Source: Hydrogenophilus sp.
GTDB taxonomy: Bacteria > Pseudomonadota > Gammaproteobacteria > Burkholderiales > Thiobacillaceae
Length of the DNA: 64,000 bases
NCBI GenBank assembly: GCA_020725265.1
Contig: DYFK01000015.1
Location: 21,078 to 85,077, forward strand
Direction of reading: 5' to 3'
Positions 36,050 to 43,596 of this stretch are shown piece after piece. Numbering within the stretch: the first letter of the stretch is position 1; each line of letters opens with the position of its first letter. Under the pieces are notes generated by a model. The model did no database searches, had not been told where the DNA came from, and saw nothing but the letters and a program-made list of their open reading frames with translations. Made by a program: the position numbers and the translations under genes.

Positions 36050-37438
36050 TTAATCCGGCAGGCCGGTGTTGATCGCCGTCCAGGTGGCGCAGCCGTCATC
36101 GCTGTAGTGCGCGCCGCCGGCGCCGCCGGCGTATAGCCGGCTGTTCGTGGCCGCCAGCAGCTCATGGATGTCGAGACCGGAGGGCTGGGTCGGGCAGGTG
36201 GTCCAGGTCGCGCAGTCGTCGTCGCTGACGTGAACCCCGTCCGCGCCGGCGGCATACAACCGTTGGTTGGCGGTCACCGCCAGGGTTCGCGGATCGGAAT
36301 CGGCGGGCTGGGCGGCGCAGGCGCTCCAGTTGGCGCCGCCGTCGAGGCTGGCGAAGACGCCTTCGCCGCTGACCAGGGCATGGAGGGTCGAGGGGGCGTT
36401 CGGGTCGATGACGATCCGCTTGACGACCGGATGGATGGCCTGCGTGGTGAACACGGCCTGGCTTTGGTAGGGAACGGTGAATTCGTTGCCGCCGTTGCCG
36501 CCGCCATCCGACGTACCCGTGGTCTGAGCGCCGCGCAGGGTCAGGGTGGCCGTGCGAACGTCGCCACTGGAGCCGGCGATCATGCGTACCGTCAGGGTGT
36601 CGCCGCTGGTCACCACCGCTTCGGTCAGCCAGGGGCCGTCTCCGTTGATCTGGAATTCGGGATTGCCGTCGCCCTGGATGCGCGCGCCACCCCAGGCCGC
36701 GCCATTGCCGGAGGCCGGCGTCAACGTGACCGATCCGACCACGATCCGACTGCCGGCCCTGGCCTGCCGGGCAACCGGCGAGGCCAGCGGCGAGAAGGGT
36801 TGGCCACCGCGCGCCAGGCGAATGTGGAGATCGAGGAGCCGGCTGTTGCTCAAGGCGTTGCCCATGCCGTAGTACATGAGCCACGCTTGGCTGGTGTTGC
36901 CGGCGTTGGGCGAGCCGGACCAGGCATGGTACGAATACGGCGTATTCGGGAATACGGTGTGGTTGATCATGGGGATGCCGCCGCACCCCGTGGCGAGCAC
37001 CTCCAGTTCCTTCACGTAGGCCATGCGCCAATCACCGCTCGCCAGCCGGTTCACGTTCGTATCGGCGGAAACGCCCCAAGCATCCTGGCCGCTGAACGAC
37101 AACGGCAGATGGTTCGCCGCCCAGCCGTGCCACAACCCGGTGGTCGCCTGGCCGCCGGATTCGCAGCCGGCGCCGGAACGCCCTTCGACGCAACGCTTCC
37201 ATACCAGGCCGCTGTGCCAGTGCATGGCCACGGCGTCGCCGCCGATTTCGCCCAGGATGTAGTGATCGGTGTGGTTGACCGCGCTGGCGGGATCGTCGCC
37301 GCAGTTTTCGTCGGCCCAGGCCGGGGTCATGCCCAGCGCCATGCCCAGCGCAACGGCCAGTATCGGCGCGGCCAGGGCACGATGAAGGCCTGGTGGCGGA
37401 CCGGCACGGCCGGATGCCGTGAAATGGATGTCGTTCAT
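36050..37438 (-). CDS. secreted DUF1566-type protein with propeller C-terminus, paralogue 1
   Basis: 462 residues, clearly duplicated from or with the next gene: CGDDPASAVNHTDHYILGEI, SGLVWKRCVEG, GAAWGGARIQGD and the final NTGLPD all have counterparts there. A signal peptide (AVALGMALGMTPAWA) starts it. Blades include LHALVSGEGVFASLDGGANW and LYAAGADGVHVSDDDCATW. It is the first of three secreted-protein genes, 11 nt ahead of the next; a LuxR-type regulator gene lies upstream on the same strand. Confidence 0.7.
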   Translation of the reverse strand: MNDIHFTASGRAGPPPGLHRALAAPILAVALGMALGMTPAWADENCGDDPASAVNHTDHYILGEIGGDAVAMHWHSGLVWKRCVEGRSGAGCESGGQATTGLWHGWAANHLPLSFSGQDAWGVSADTNVNRLASGDWRMAYVKELEVLATGCGGIPMINHTVFPNTPYSYHAWSGSPNAGNTSQAWLMYYGMGNALSNSRLLDLHIRLARGGQPFSPLASPVARQARAGSRIVVGSVTLTPASGNGAAWGGARIQGDGNPEFQINGDGPWLTEAVVTSGDTLTVRMIAGSSGDVRTATLTLRGAQTTGTSDGGGNGGNEFTVPYQSQAVFTTQAIHPVVKRIVIDPNAPSTLHALVSGEGVFASLDGGANWSACAAQPADSDPRTLAVTANQRLYAAGADGVHVSDDDCATWTTCPTQPSGLDIHELLAATNSRLYAGGAGGAHYSDDGCATWTAINTGLPD

Positions 37439-37524
37439 GTTTGTTCTTGTCCGTTCGCGCTGCCCGTCGACACGAGATTCCCCAACCGCTCTTCACGAAT
37501 GTCCATGCCCGCCTGTCCAGGGGG

Positions 37525-37605
37525 GGGGCCGGATATCCGCCGGCCCCGTTCAGGTGGCGGAAGATACCGACCGGCAGGTGGGGGGGCAATACGGCGGTTG
37601 CCGTA
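37525..37605. repeat. two strong hairpins between regulator and secreted-protein genes
   Basis: GGGGCCGG/CCGGCCCC (37525-37532 and 37540-37547) and TACGGC/GCCGTA (37590-37595 and 37600-37605) are perfect stems with loops of 7 and 4 nt. Neither is followed by a T tract, so they are not standard terminators. They lie in the 179-nt gap after the regulator stop. Confidence 0.4.
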
Positions 37606-37617
37606 GGCGGGCGTGCT

Positions 37618-38265
37618 TCAGCCGGCGAACCGTATCGAGCGGGCGATCAGTTCGGCGGCGTTGCGCGCGCCGAGTTTCCGGCAAAGGTTCTCGCGATGCT
37701 TGCGCACGGTGAGATTGGAGATTCCCAAGCGGTGGGCGATCTCCTTGCTCGACAGACCTTGCCCGACCAGCGCGAGGATCTCGCGCTCCCGCGCCGTGAG
37801 GCCGCTGGTGGGTTCGCGCGGGTCGGTCGCGACGGTCGCCGGTTCGAACAGCGAGGCGATCTCGGGGCTCACATAGGTTTCACCACGGGCGACGACGCGG
37901 ATGGCGGCGAGCAAGGCGTCGCTGTTCTCGCTCTTGGGCAGATAGCCGTCCGCGCCCAGGTCGAGGCAGGCGCGCGCGGAGGCCGCGTCGAGACGGGCGG
38001 TCACCACCAGCACCCGGGGCCGCGTCGGCATGTCCGCCAGTTCCGCCATGATCTCCAGGCCATCCATGCCGGGCAGGCCGAGATCCAGCAGCAACACGTC
38101 GGGTCGATGCATCCGCGTCATCGCCATCACCGCGCGGCCGTCGTCGGTTTCCGCCACCAGACGCATGTCCGGTTGCACGGAAAGCAGCAGCCGCAGGCCA
38201 TCGCGCACCAGCGTATGGTCTTCGGCCAGCAGCACTCGTACCATGCTCGCACCCACTTCCGTCAT
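37618..38265 (-). CDS. NarL/FixJ-type response regulator
   Basis: 215 residues from the ATG at 38265 (GGGAGAG about eight nt upstream); a Met at 38244 is an alternative. The receiver domain has VLLAEDH and the phospho-acceptor Asp61 in VLLLDLGLPGMDG. The C-terminal LuxR helix-turn-helix is LTAREREILALVGQGLSSKE and IAHRLGISNLTVRKHRENL. It is divergent from a kinase gene only 15 nt away, so the two form a two-component pair. The downstream secreted-protein genes on the same strand are candidate targets. Confidence 0.9.
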   Translation of the reverse strand: MTEVGASMVRVLLAEDHTLVRDGLRLLLSVQPDMRLVAETDDGRAVMAMTRMHRPDVLLLDLGLPGMDGLEIMAELADMPTRPRVLVVTARLDAASARACLDLGADGYLPKSENSDALLAAIRVVARGETYVSPEIASLFEPATVATDPREPTSGLTAREREILALVGQGLSSKEIAHRLGISNLTVRKHRENLCRKLGARNAAELIARSIRFAG

Positions 38266-38280
38266 GAAATCCGCTCTCCC

Positions 38281-39666
38281 ATGTCCAACGCAAACCCCGG
38301 AGAAGTGGCGGATCGCCGCGAGCGGCTGAACCTGTTTTTTCGCCAGGGGCGGCCGGCGATTTTCGCCCAACTGATCATGGGGTGTTTCCTTCTTTATCTG
38401 GCCTGGACGAATCTCGTGGCCGATGTGTTCGCGTTCGCCACGGCCTGGTTTTGCGTGCTGCTGTTCGTTTCCCTGCTGCGTCTGCGCCTGATCGAACGCC
38501 ATGGCGGGGCGGTCGCCACCGGCACCGCCGAGCAGGTGACCGGCATGGAAACCCTGCACGCGCGCCTAGCCGGGCTGTCCGGGTTGTGCTGGGGGCTGGT
38601 GCCCTGGTTCGTCTGGCGGGGCGACCAGGTAGTGATGGATTATCTGGCGGCGGCCATGGTGTTCGGCATGGCCGGGTCGGCGACCGCCACGCTCGCGGCG
38701 TTGTCGGGCGCCTTTTCCTGGTTCGTCTGGCCGGCGGTGTTGCCGTTCGCCGTCAAGGCGCTGCTGATCGGCGGCGATACCTATGTCGCGGCGGCGATCA
38801 TCATGCTGTTCGGCATCGCCGCGCTCACCCATTTCAACCGCACCGTGCACCGGATGATCGCCGACAGCATCCGCCTGCGCCGGGAAAACGCCGATCTGGT
38901 CGCGCGCCTGCGCGAGGAGAAGGCCGCCGTTGAAGAGGCTTCTCGCGGCAAATCCCTGTTCCTGGCCGGCGTCAGTCACGATCTCAAGCACCCTCTCAAC
39001 GCCCTTGGCCACTATCTGGGTTATCTGAAAGTGCAACCCGATGGCCTTGCCCGCGCCTTGCCAGGCATCGAACAGGCCTTGGCCGGCATGGGTGGGCAGC
39101 TTTCCCGTCTGTTGGAATTGTCGCGTCTGGAATCGGGCGCGGTGCAGCCGAAACGTCTGCCGACCGACGTCGTCGGACTGTTGCTGGCCGCCTGCCGCAC
39201 GGTGACGCCGTCCGCTCTCGGGAAAGGACTGCGCGTCGTCCCGCGCGTGCCGGCTCGCGTCGAGTTGGCGAGCGACGAACGCATGCTGCAATCCATCTTC
39301 GACAACCTGATCGCCAACGCCGTGCGCTACACCGAACGCGGCGGCGTGCTGGTGGCGCTCCGGCGGCGTGGCGCGGCATGGCGCGTCGAGGTCTGGGACA
39401 CCGGCCCCGGCATCCCGGCCCAGCGTCTGCCCCTGTTGTTCGACGCCTACCGGCGCTTCGACGACCGTAGCCGGAGCGCCGACAAGGGCTTCGGTCTCGG
39501 TCTGGCGCTCGCGCGCAAGCAATGCGAACTGCTCGGCTACCGTATCGACGTAGGTTCCCGGCCGGGACGCGGCAGCGTGTTTGTCGTCGAAATCCCCGAC
39601 AACGCCGGATCGGGGAGCGATTCCGGACCGGCCGGGCTGGCGCCTTCCCCTGACGGTCCGGACTGA
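38281..39666 (+). CDS. membrane sensor histidine kinase
   Basis: 461 residues from ATG 38281. Six or so transmembrane helices (for example FAQLIMGCFLLYLAWTNLVA and IIMLFGIAALTHF) form the sensor, followed by HisKA with His233 in GVSHDLKHPLNAL. The HATPase shows FDNLIANAVRYTERG, VWDTGPGIP and GFGLGLALARKQ. The C-terminal tail is Gly/Pro/Ser-rich. A weak ribosome site suggests the start needs checking. It is paired with the divergent LuxR-type regulator. Confidence 0.87.
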   Translation: MSNANPGEVADRRERLNLFFRQGRPAIFAQLIMGCFLLYLAWTNLVADVFAFATAWFCVLLFVSLLRLRLIERHGGAVATGTAEQVTGMETLHARLAGLSGLCWGLVPWFVWRGDQVVMDYLAAAMVFGMAGSATATLAALSGAFSWFVWPAVLPFAVKALLIGGDTYVAAAIIMLFGIAALTHFNRTVHRMIADSIRLRRENADLVARLREEKAAVEEASRGKSLFLAGVSHDLKHPLNALGHYLGYLKVQPDGLARALPGIEQALAGMGGQLSRLLELSRLESGAVQPKRLPTDVVGLLLAACRTVTPSALGKGLRVVPRVPARVELASDERMLQSIFDNLIANAVRYTERGGVLVALRRRGAAWRVEVWDTGPGIPAQRLPLLFDAYRRFDDRSRSADKGFGLGLALARKQCELLGYRIDVGSRPGRGSVFVVEIPDNAGSGSDSGPAGLAPSPDGPD

Positions 39667-39717
39667 AACGTCGCCACGATAGCTCCGCCATCGGCGATGC
39701 GGCCGCGATCCCGGGCC

Positions 39718-40800
39718 TCATTCCTTCCTGGCCGGCTTTGGCTTCCAGTTGACCTTGCAGTCCATGTCCGGGCCGATCGGCAGGCTGTCGGCTCCGGTCT
39801 GCTCGCCGGATGGACGCTGGCGGACCTCGCAATCCAGGATGACCGGCAGCGGCGCCGGGCATTGGCAGTGAATCTGTTCGATGGCGGTGCGGTCCTCGAC
39901 GCTGATGCCCTCCACGGTTTGCAGCTTGAGCAGGCGCTTGAGCAGGCCGGTCTTGCCTTCCTGGAGTTCGCCGCCGGGCTGGCGCAGGTAGTAGACGGTG
40001 CGCGGTTCGTAGCCGTTGCGCTCGCGCACCGGGTTTTCGTAGCGCTCGACCGTGGCCGCCTCGCCCATCAGGCTGCCGGCGCTGGTCGGGTCGCCGTAGC
40101 GGGTGTGGCCGAATTCGTGCGAGAGGATGGCGTGCGGGTCGACCATCTGACTGCTGGCGGGAAACTGGCAGCGGAAGCCGGCGTCGCCGAGGCCGATGAT
40201 GCCGGGTTCAGCCTGGGCGCCCTCGCCGGGGTAGGCGTAGAACTTGAACAGCGGTTCGTCGTCGGCGAACTGGCCGCCTTCGGTGAGCTTGCCGGTGAGC
40301 AGGTCGGCGAGTTTCGGCATTTTTCCGGTACGCAGAGCCCGGTCCCAGACCTTGCGGTGGGCGTCGAGGTCGCCGCGATTGAACAGACGCAGACTGTCGT
40401 CGACGACTTCGCGCATCCAGACCGCGCCGGCGTCGCTCAGCGCGAAGCGTTCGAGCAAGGCTTCCTGGTCGGGCGTGATCGGCAGGCTTTTGGGTTTGAC
40501 TTCCTTGGCGCGGCGGGCCAGGTTGAGCATGCGCACCAGTTTCCAGGCTTCGCGCCGGCGCTGCGTTTCCTCGGCGGCGTCGCGAGGTGGCGCGGCGCGC
40601 CGGCCGGCTTGCGGCCAGCCTTGCGGGCCGCAGATCACGACCACCTCGCCACCGGCTTGCCAGGGCCGGGCCAGTTCGGCGATCAGGTCGACCTGGACGC
40701 GTCGTTCCGCTGGCGGCGCGTAGTCCTTGGGCGGGGCGGGACAGACCGCCGCGGCGAACAGCGGCAGGCAGGCGATCAGCGCGATCAGGATGCGTGGCAT
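39718..40800 (-). CDS. secreted zincin-like metallopeptidase candidate
   Basis: 360 residues with a signal peptide (LIALIACLPLFAAAVC). The motif HAILSHEFGHTRYGD contains HEFGH at residues 228-232, the zinc-binding HExxH motif of metallopeptidases; the third ligand is not certain. It resembles the M91-type effector peptidases in motif only. Four C-terminal cysteines (IHCQCPAPLP, LDCEVRQ, MDCKVNW) suggest disulfides. Target unknown. Confidence 0.6.
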   Translation of the reverse strand: MPRILIALIACLPLFAAAVCPAPPKDYAPPAERRVQVDLIAELARPWQAGGEVVVICGPQGWPQAGRRAAPPRDAAEETQRRREAWKLVRMLNLARRAKEVKPKSLPITPDQEALLERFALSDAGAVWMREVVDDSLRLFNRGDLDAHRKVWDRALRTGKMPKLADLLTGKLTEGGQFADDEPLFKFYAYPGEGAQAEPGIIGLGDAGFRCQFPASSQMVDPHAILSHEFGHTRYGDPTSAGSLMGEAATVERYENPVRERNGYEPRTVYYLRQPGGELQEGKTGLLKRLLKLQTVEGISVEDRTAIEQIHCQCPAPLPVILDCEVRQRPSGEQTGADSLPIGPDMDCKVNWKPKPARKE

Positions 40801-41118
40801 GGCGGTACTCCTTTGCCGATATGGCCGCGATCGGCGCGCGTCCGGTTGTCGTTCGATGCGGGATCGCTCCAGCCGGTTGGATCATCCTAACGATGGCGGT
40901 CTCGTGCCTGTCACCTTTCCCGCGCCGCCGGCCGCGCGCGGGAGGCCGTCCATGGCGACCGCGCATCATGGTGGCCGCGCGCGCGAAAGGTCATCGATGA
41001 GTGGTAATGTCCGGCTTGTATGACGCGAGTCCGGTCCGTGGCGCCGCGCCACCACGCGGCGCCACGGCCGGAAGCCGCTTTTCTTCAATATGGGTCCGCG
41101 ATTCGGGAGTACCAGAGC
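40801..41118. other. 318-nt intergenic region
   Basis: It holds the upstream region of the divergent zincin and gnd-like genes. Short frames here have no recognisable product. A GGGAG site (41105-41109) lies shortly before the gnd-like ATG. No clear promoter was picked out. Confidence 0.4.
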
Positions 41119-42048
41119 ATGCTGGAAATCGGCCTTTACGGTCTTGGCCGCATGGGCGGCAACATGGCGCGGCGCCTGGCGCGCGGCGGCGTTCGGGTGC
41201 ACGCGCGCAACCGCAACCATCAGGTCAGCCTCGATCTGGCCGCCGAGCAGGCCAACGTCACGGCGCATGCCGATCTGGCCGCGCTGGTGGCGGCGCTACC
41301 GGCGCCGCGCGTGGTCTGGCTGATGCTGCCGGCCGGCGAGGCGACCGAGGCGGCCATCGACAAGCTCGCCATGCTGCTGGCGCCCGGCGATCTGTTGGTG
41401 GATGGCGCCAACGGTTATTACCAGGACGCCATGCGCCGCGCCGCCGAACTGCGCGCGCGTGACATCCACTTCGCCGACGTTGGCGTCTCCGGAGGCGTCT
41501 GGGGTCTGGACAACGGCTACTGCCTGATGGCGGGCGGCGAGAGCGGGGACATCGCGCGGCTGGCGCCGTTCCTGAAAGTCCTCGCGCCGACGCCGGAGAC
41601 CGGCTGGCTGCACGCAGGTCCGGTGGGTGCCGGCCACTTCACCAAGATGGTCCACAACGGCATCGAGTACGGCATGATGCAGGCGCTCGCCGAGGGCTTC
41701 GCGCTGATGGGCGCCAAGCGCGAGTTCGCGCTCGACCTCGCCGCCATCTCCGAACTCTGGCGGCACGGCTCGGTGGTGCGCTCCTGGCTGCTCGATCTCA
41801 GCGCCGATTTCCTCAAGACCGACCAGGCGCTGGAAACCATCGCGCCGGTGGTGGCGGATTCCGGCGAGGGTCGCTGGACCGCGCTGGAATCGGTCAACCT
41901 GGGCGTGCCGACGCCGGTGATGACCCTGGCGCTGATGAGCCGCTTCGCCAGCCAGGGCCAGGGCGACTACGCCAACCGCGTGCTGGCGATGATGCGCAAG
42001 GGTTTTGGCGGGCATGCGGTGAGGGGGGGAGTAGGTAGTGGGGAGTAG
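41119..42048 (+). CDS. gnd: 6-phosphogluconate dehydrogenase, short (YqeC/NAD-type)
   Basis: 309 residues from the ATG at 41119. The dinucleotide-binding start IGLYGLGRMGGNMARRLARG and the substrate-binding DVGVSGGVWGLDNGYCLMAG, then GAGHFTKMVHNGIEYGMMQA, define the decarboxylating 6-phosphogluconate dehydrogenase family in its short form. It converts 6-phosphogluconate to ribulose 5-phosphate; zwf follows. The last nine residues (VRGGVGSGE) come from an inverted-repeat element that has run into the gene end. Confidence 0.9.
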   Translation: MLEIGLYGLGRMGGNMARRLARGGVRVHARNRNHQVSLDLAAEQANVTAHADLAALVAALPAPRVVWLMLPAGEATEAAIDKLAMLLAPGDLLVDGANGYYQDAMRRAAELRARDIHFADVGVSGGVWGLDNGYCLMAGGESGDIARLAPFLKVLAPTPETGWLHAGPVGAGHFTKMVHNGIEYGMMQALAEGFALMGAKREFALDLAAISELWRHGSVVRSWLLDLSADFLKTDQALETIAPVVADSGEGRWTALESVNLGVPTPVMTLALMSRFASQGQGDYANRVLAMMRKGFGGHAVRGGVGSGE

Positions 42049-42090
42049 GTAGTAGGAAAAACCAACCCACTCCCTACTTTCCACTCCCCC
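42023..42090. repeat. long imperfect inverted repeat between gnd and zwf
   Basis: A G-rich arm (42023-42056, repeating GGGAGTAGGTAGT) faces a C-rich arm (42062-42090, containing CACTCCCTACTTTCCACTCC) over a short A-rich loop. The arms can form a stem of nearly 30 bp with a few mismatches. It contains the gnd stop codon and ends nine nt before the zwf ATG. It could act as an mRNA stabiliser, attenuator or mobile repeat. Confidence 0.7.
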
Positions 42091-42098
42091 AGGAAATC

Positions 42099-43580
42099 AT
42101 GTTCGATCAGGAAACTCCGTTGCCGCCGTGCAACTTCGTGATTTTCGGCGCCACCGGCAATCTCGCTTCCAACAAGCTGTTGCCGGCGCTGTACCGGCTG
42201 GAGCTGGCGGGCAAGTTGCCGGAGGGGCTCAATTTCGTTGCCTTCGGGCGCCGCGAGTGGGACGACGCGGTCTGGCGCGACAACGTGCGCGCGCTGTTGA
42301 CCGGCAAGTTGAACGCCGCGGGCCCGCCGCTGGAGCGCTTCGTCCAGCGTTTCGATTATCTGCGTGGCGAGCTGGAAGACCCGGCCGCCTACGGGAACCT
42401 CAAGGCGGTACTGGCCAAGCCCAAGCTCGGGGTGTGTTCCAACGTGGTGTTCTACCTGGCGATCAAGCCCGGCGACTTCGCGGCGGTGATCAAGAACCTC
42501 GACGGCGCCGGGCTTTCCAAACCGCGCGGCCTGCACCGCATCGTCGTCGAGAAGCCGTTCGGCATCGACATCGAATCGGCGCAGATGCTCAACCAGTTGC
42601 TGCACCGCTATTTCGACGAGTCGCAGGTATTCCGCATCGATCATTACCTGGGCAAGGAAACCGTGCAGAACCTGCTGGTGTTCCGCTTCGCCAACACCCT
42701 GATCGAGCCGCTGTGGAACCGCAACTACATCGACCACGTGCAGATCACGGTGGCCGAGGACCTCGGCATCGAGAAGCGCGCCGACTACTACGACAAGGCC
42801 GGCGCGCTGCGCGACATGCTGCAGAACCACCTGATGCAGTTGCTCACCCTGGTGGCCATGGAGCCGCCGCCGGCGCTGGAGGCCGACGCGCTGATCGACG
42901 AGAAGGTCAAGGTGCTGCGCTCGATCCGGCCGATTCCCAAGCGCGCGGTGCACGCGCACGCCTTCCGCGCGCAATACAAGGCGGGCATGGCTGGCGGCCA
43001 GGAGGTGCCGGGCTATCAGGACGAGCCGGGCGTGGAGCCGGATTCGATCACCGAGACCTTCGCCGCCGCCAAGTTCTACATCGACAACTGGCGCTGGCGC
43101 GGCGTGCCGTTCTACCTGCGCACCGGCAAGCGCCTGCACAAACCGCTGTCGATGATCGCCCTGCGCCTGCGCCACCCGCCGCAGCAACTGTTCCGCGAGA
43201 CGCCGCTGGAAACCCTGGAGCCGAACTGGATCGTGCTGTCGATCCAGCCCGAGGAGAGCATGCACATGGAAATCCACGCCAAGCAGCCTGGCCTGGACAT
43301 GAACACGCGCGTGGTCAAGCTCAACGCCGGCTTCCGCAAGCCCGACGAGAACCCGCTGGATGCCTACGAGACGTTGCTGCTCGACGTGATCGAGGGCGAT
43401 CGCACCCTGTTCATCCGCTTCGATGAGGTGGAATGGGCCTGGCGCGTGGTCGATCCGATCGTCAAGTACTGGGCGCGCGAGCGCGATTTCATCCACACCT
43501 ACGCCGCTGGCGGCTGGGGACCGGTCGAGGCCAGCCGGCTGTTCGACGGCGAGGATACCGAGTGGCGCAACGGCGTCTGA
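42099..43580 (+). CDS. zwf: glucose-6-phosphate 1-dehydrogenase
   Basis: 493 residues, normal length. The NADP-binding motif FGATGNLASNKLLPALY begins near residue 16. The active-site peptide RIDHYLGKE is at 179-187 with its catalytic His, and later segments (FRFANTLIEPLWNRNYIDHV, LRTGKRLHKP) match the family. It makes 6-phosphogluconolactone from glucose 6-phosphate. AGGA lies about five nt before the ATG. The lactonase gene pgl is not seen. Confidence 0.96.
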   Translation: MFDQETPLPPCNFVIFGATGNLASNKLLPALYRLELAGKLPEGLNFVAFGRREWDDAVWRDNVRALLTGKLNAAGPPLERFVQRFDYLRGELEDPAAYGNLKAVLAKPKLGVCSNVVFYLAIKPGDFAAVIKNLDGAGLSKPRGLHRIVVEKPFGIDIESAQMLNQLLHRYFDESQVFRIDHYLGKETVQNLLVFRFANTLIEPLWNRNYIDHVQITVAEDLGIEKRADYYDKAGALRDMLQNHLMQLLTLVAMEPPPALEADALIDEKVKVLRSIRPIPKRAVHAHAFRAQYKAGMAGGQEVPGYQDEPGVEPDSITETFAAAKFYIDNWRWRGVPFYLRTGKRLHKPLSMIALRLRHPPQQLFRETPLETLEPNWIVLSIQPEESMHMEIHAKQPGLDMNTRVVKLNAGFRKPDENPLDAYETLLLDVIEGDRTLFIRFDEVEWAWRVVDPIVKYWARERDFIHTYAAGGWGPVEASRLFDGEDTEWRNGV

Positions 43581-43596
43581 GCCGTCCGGGATCGCG

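Noticed and set aside
37525..37547. Hairpin considered as terminator of the regulator gene
   Set aside because: Very stable stem but no T tract on either strand.
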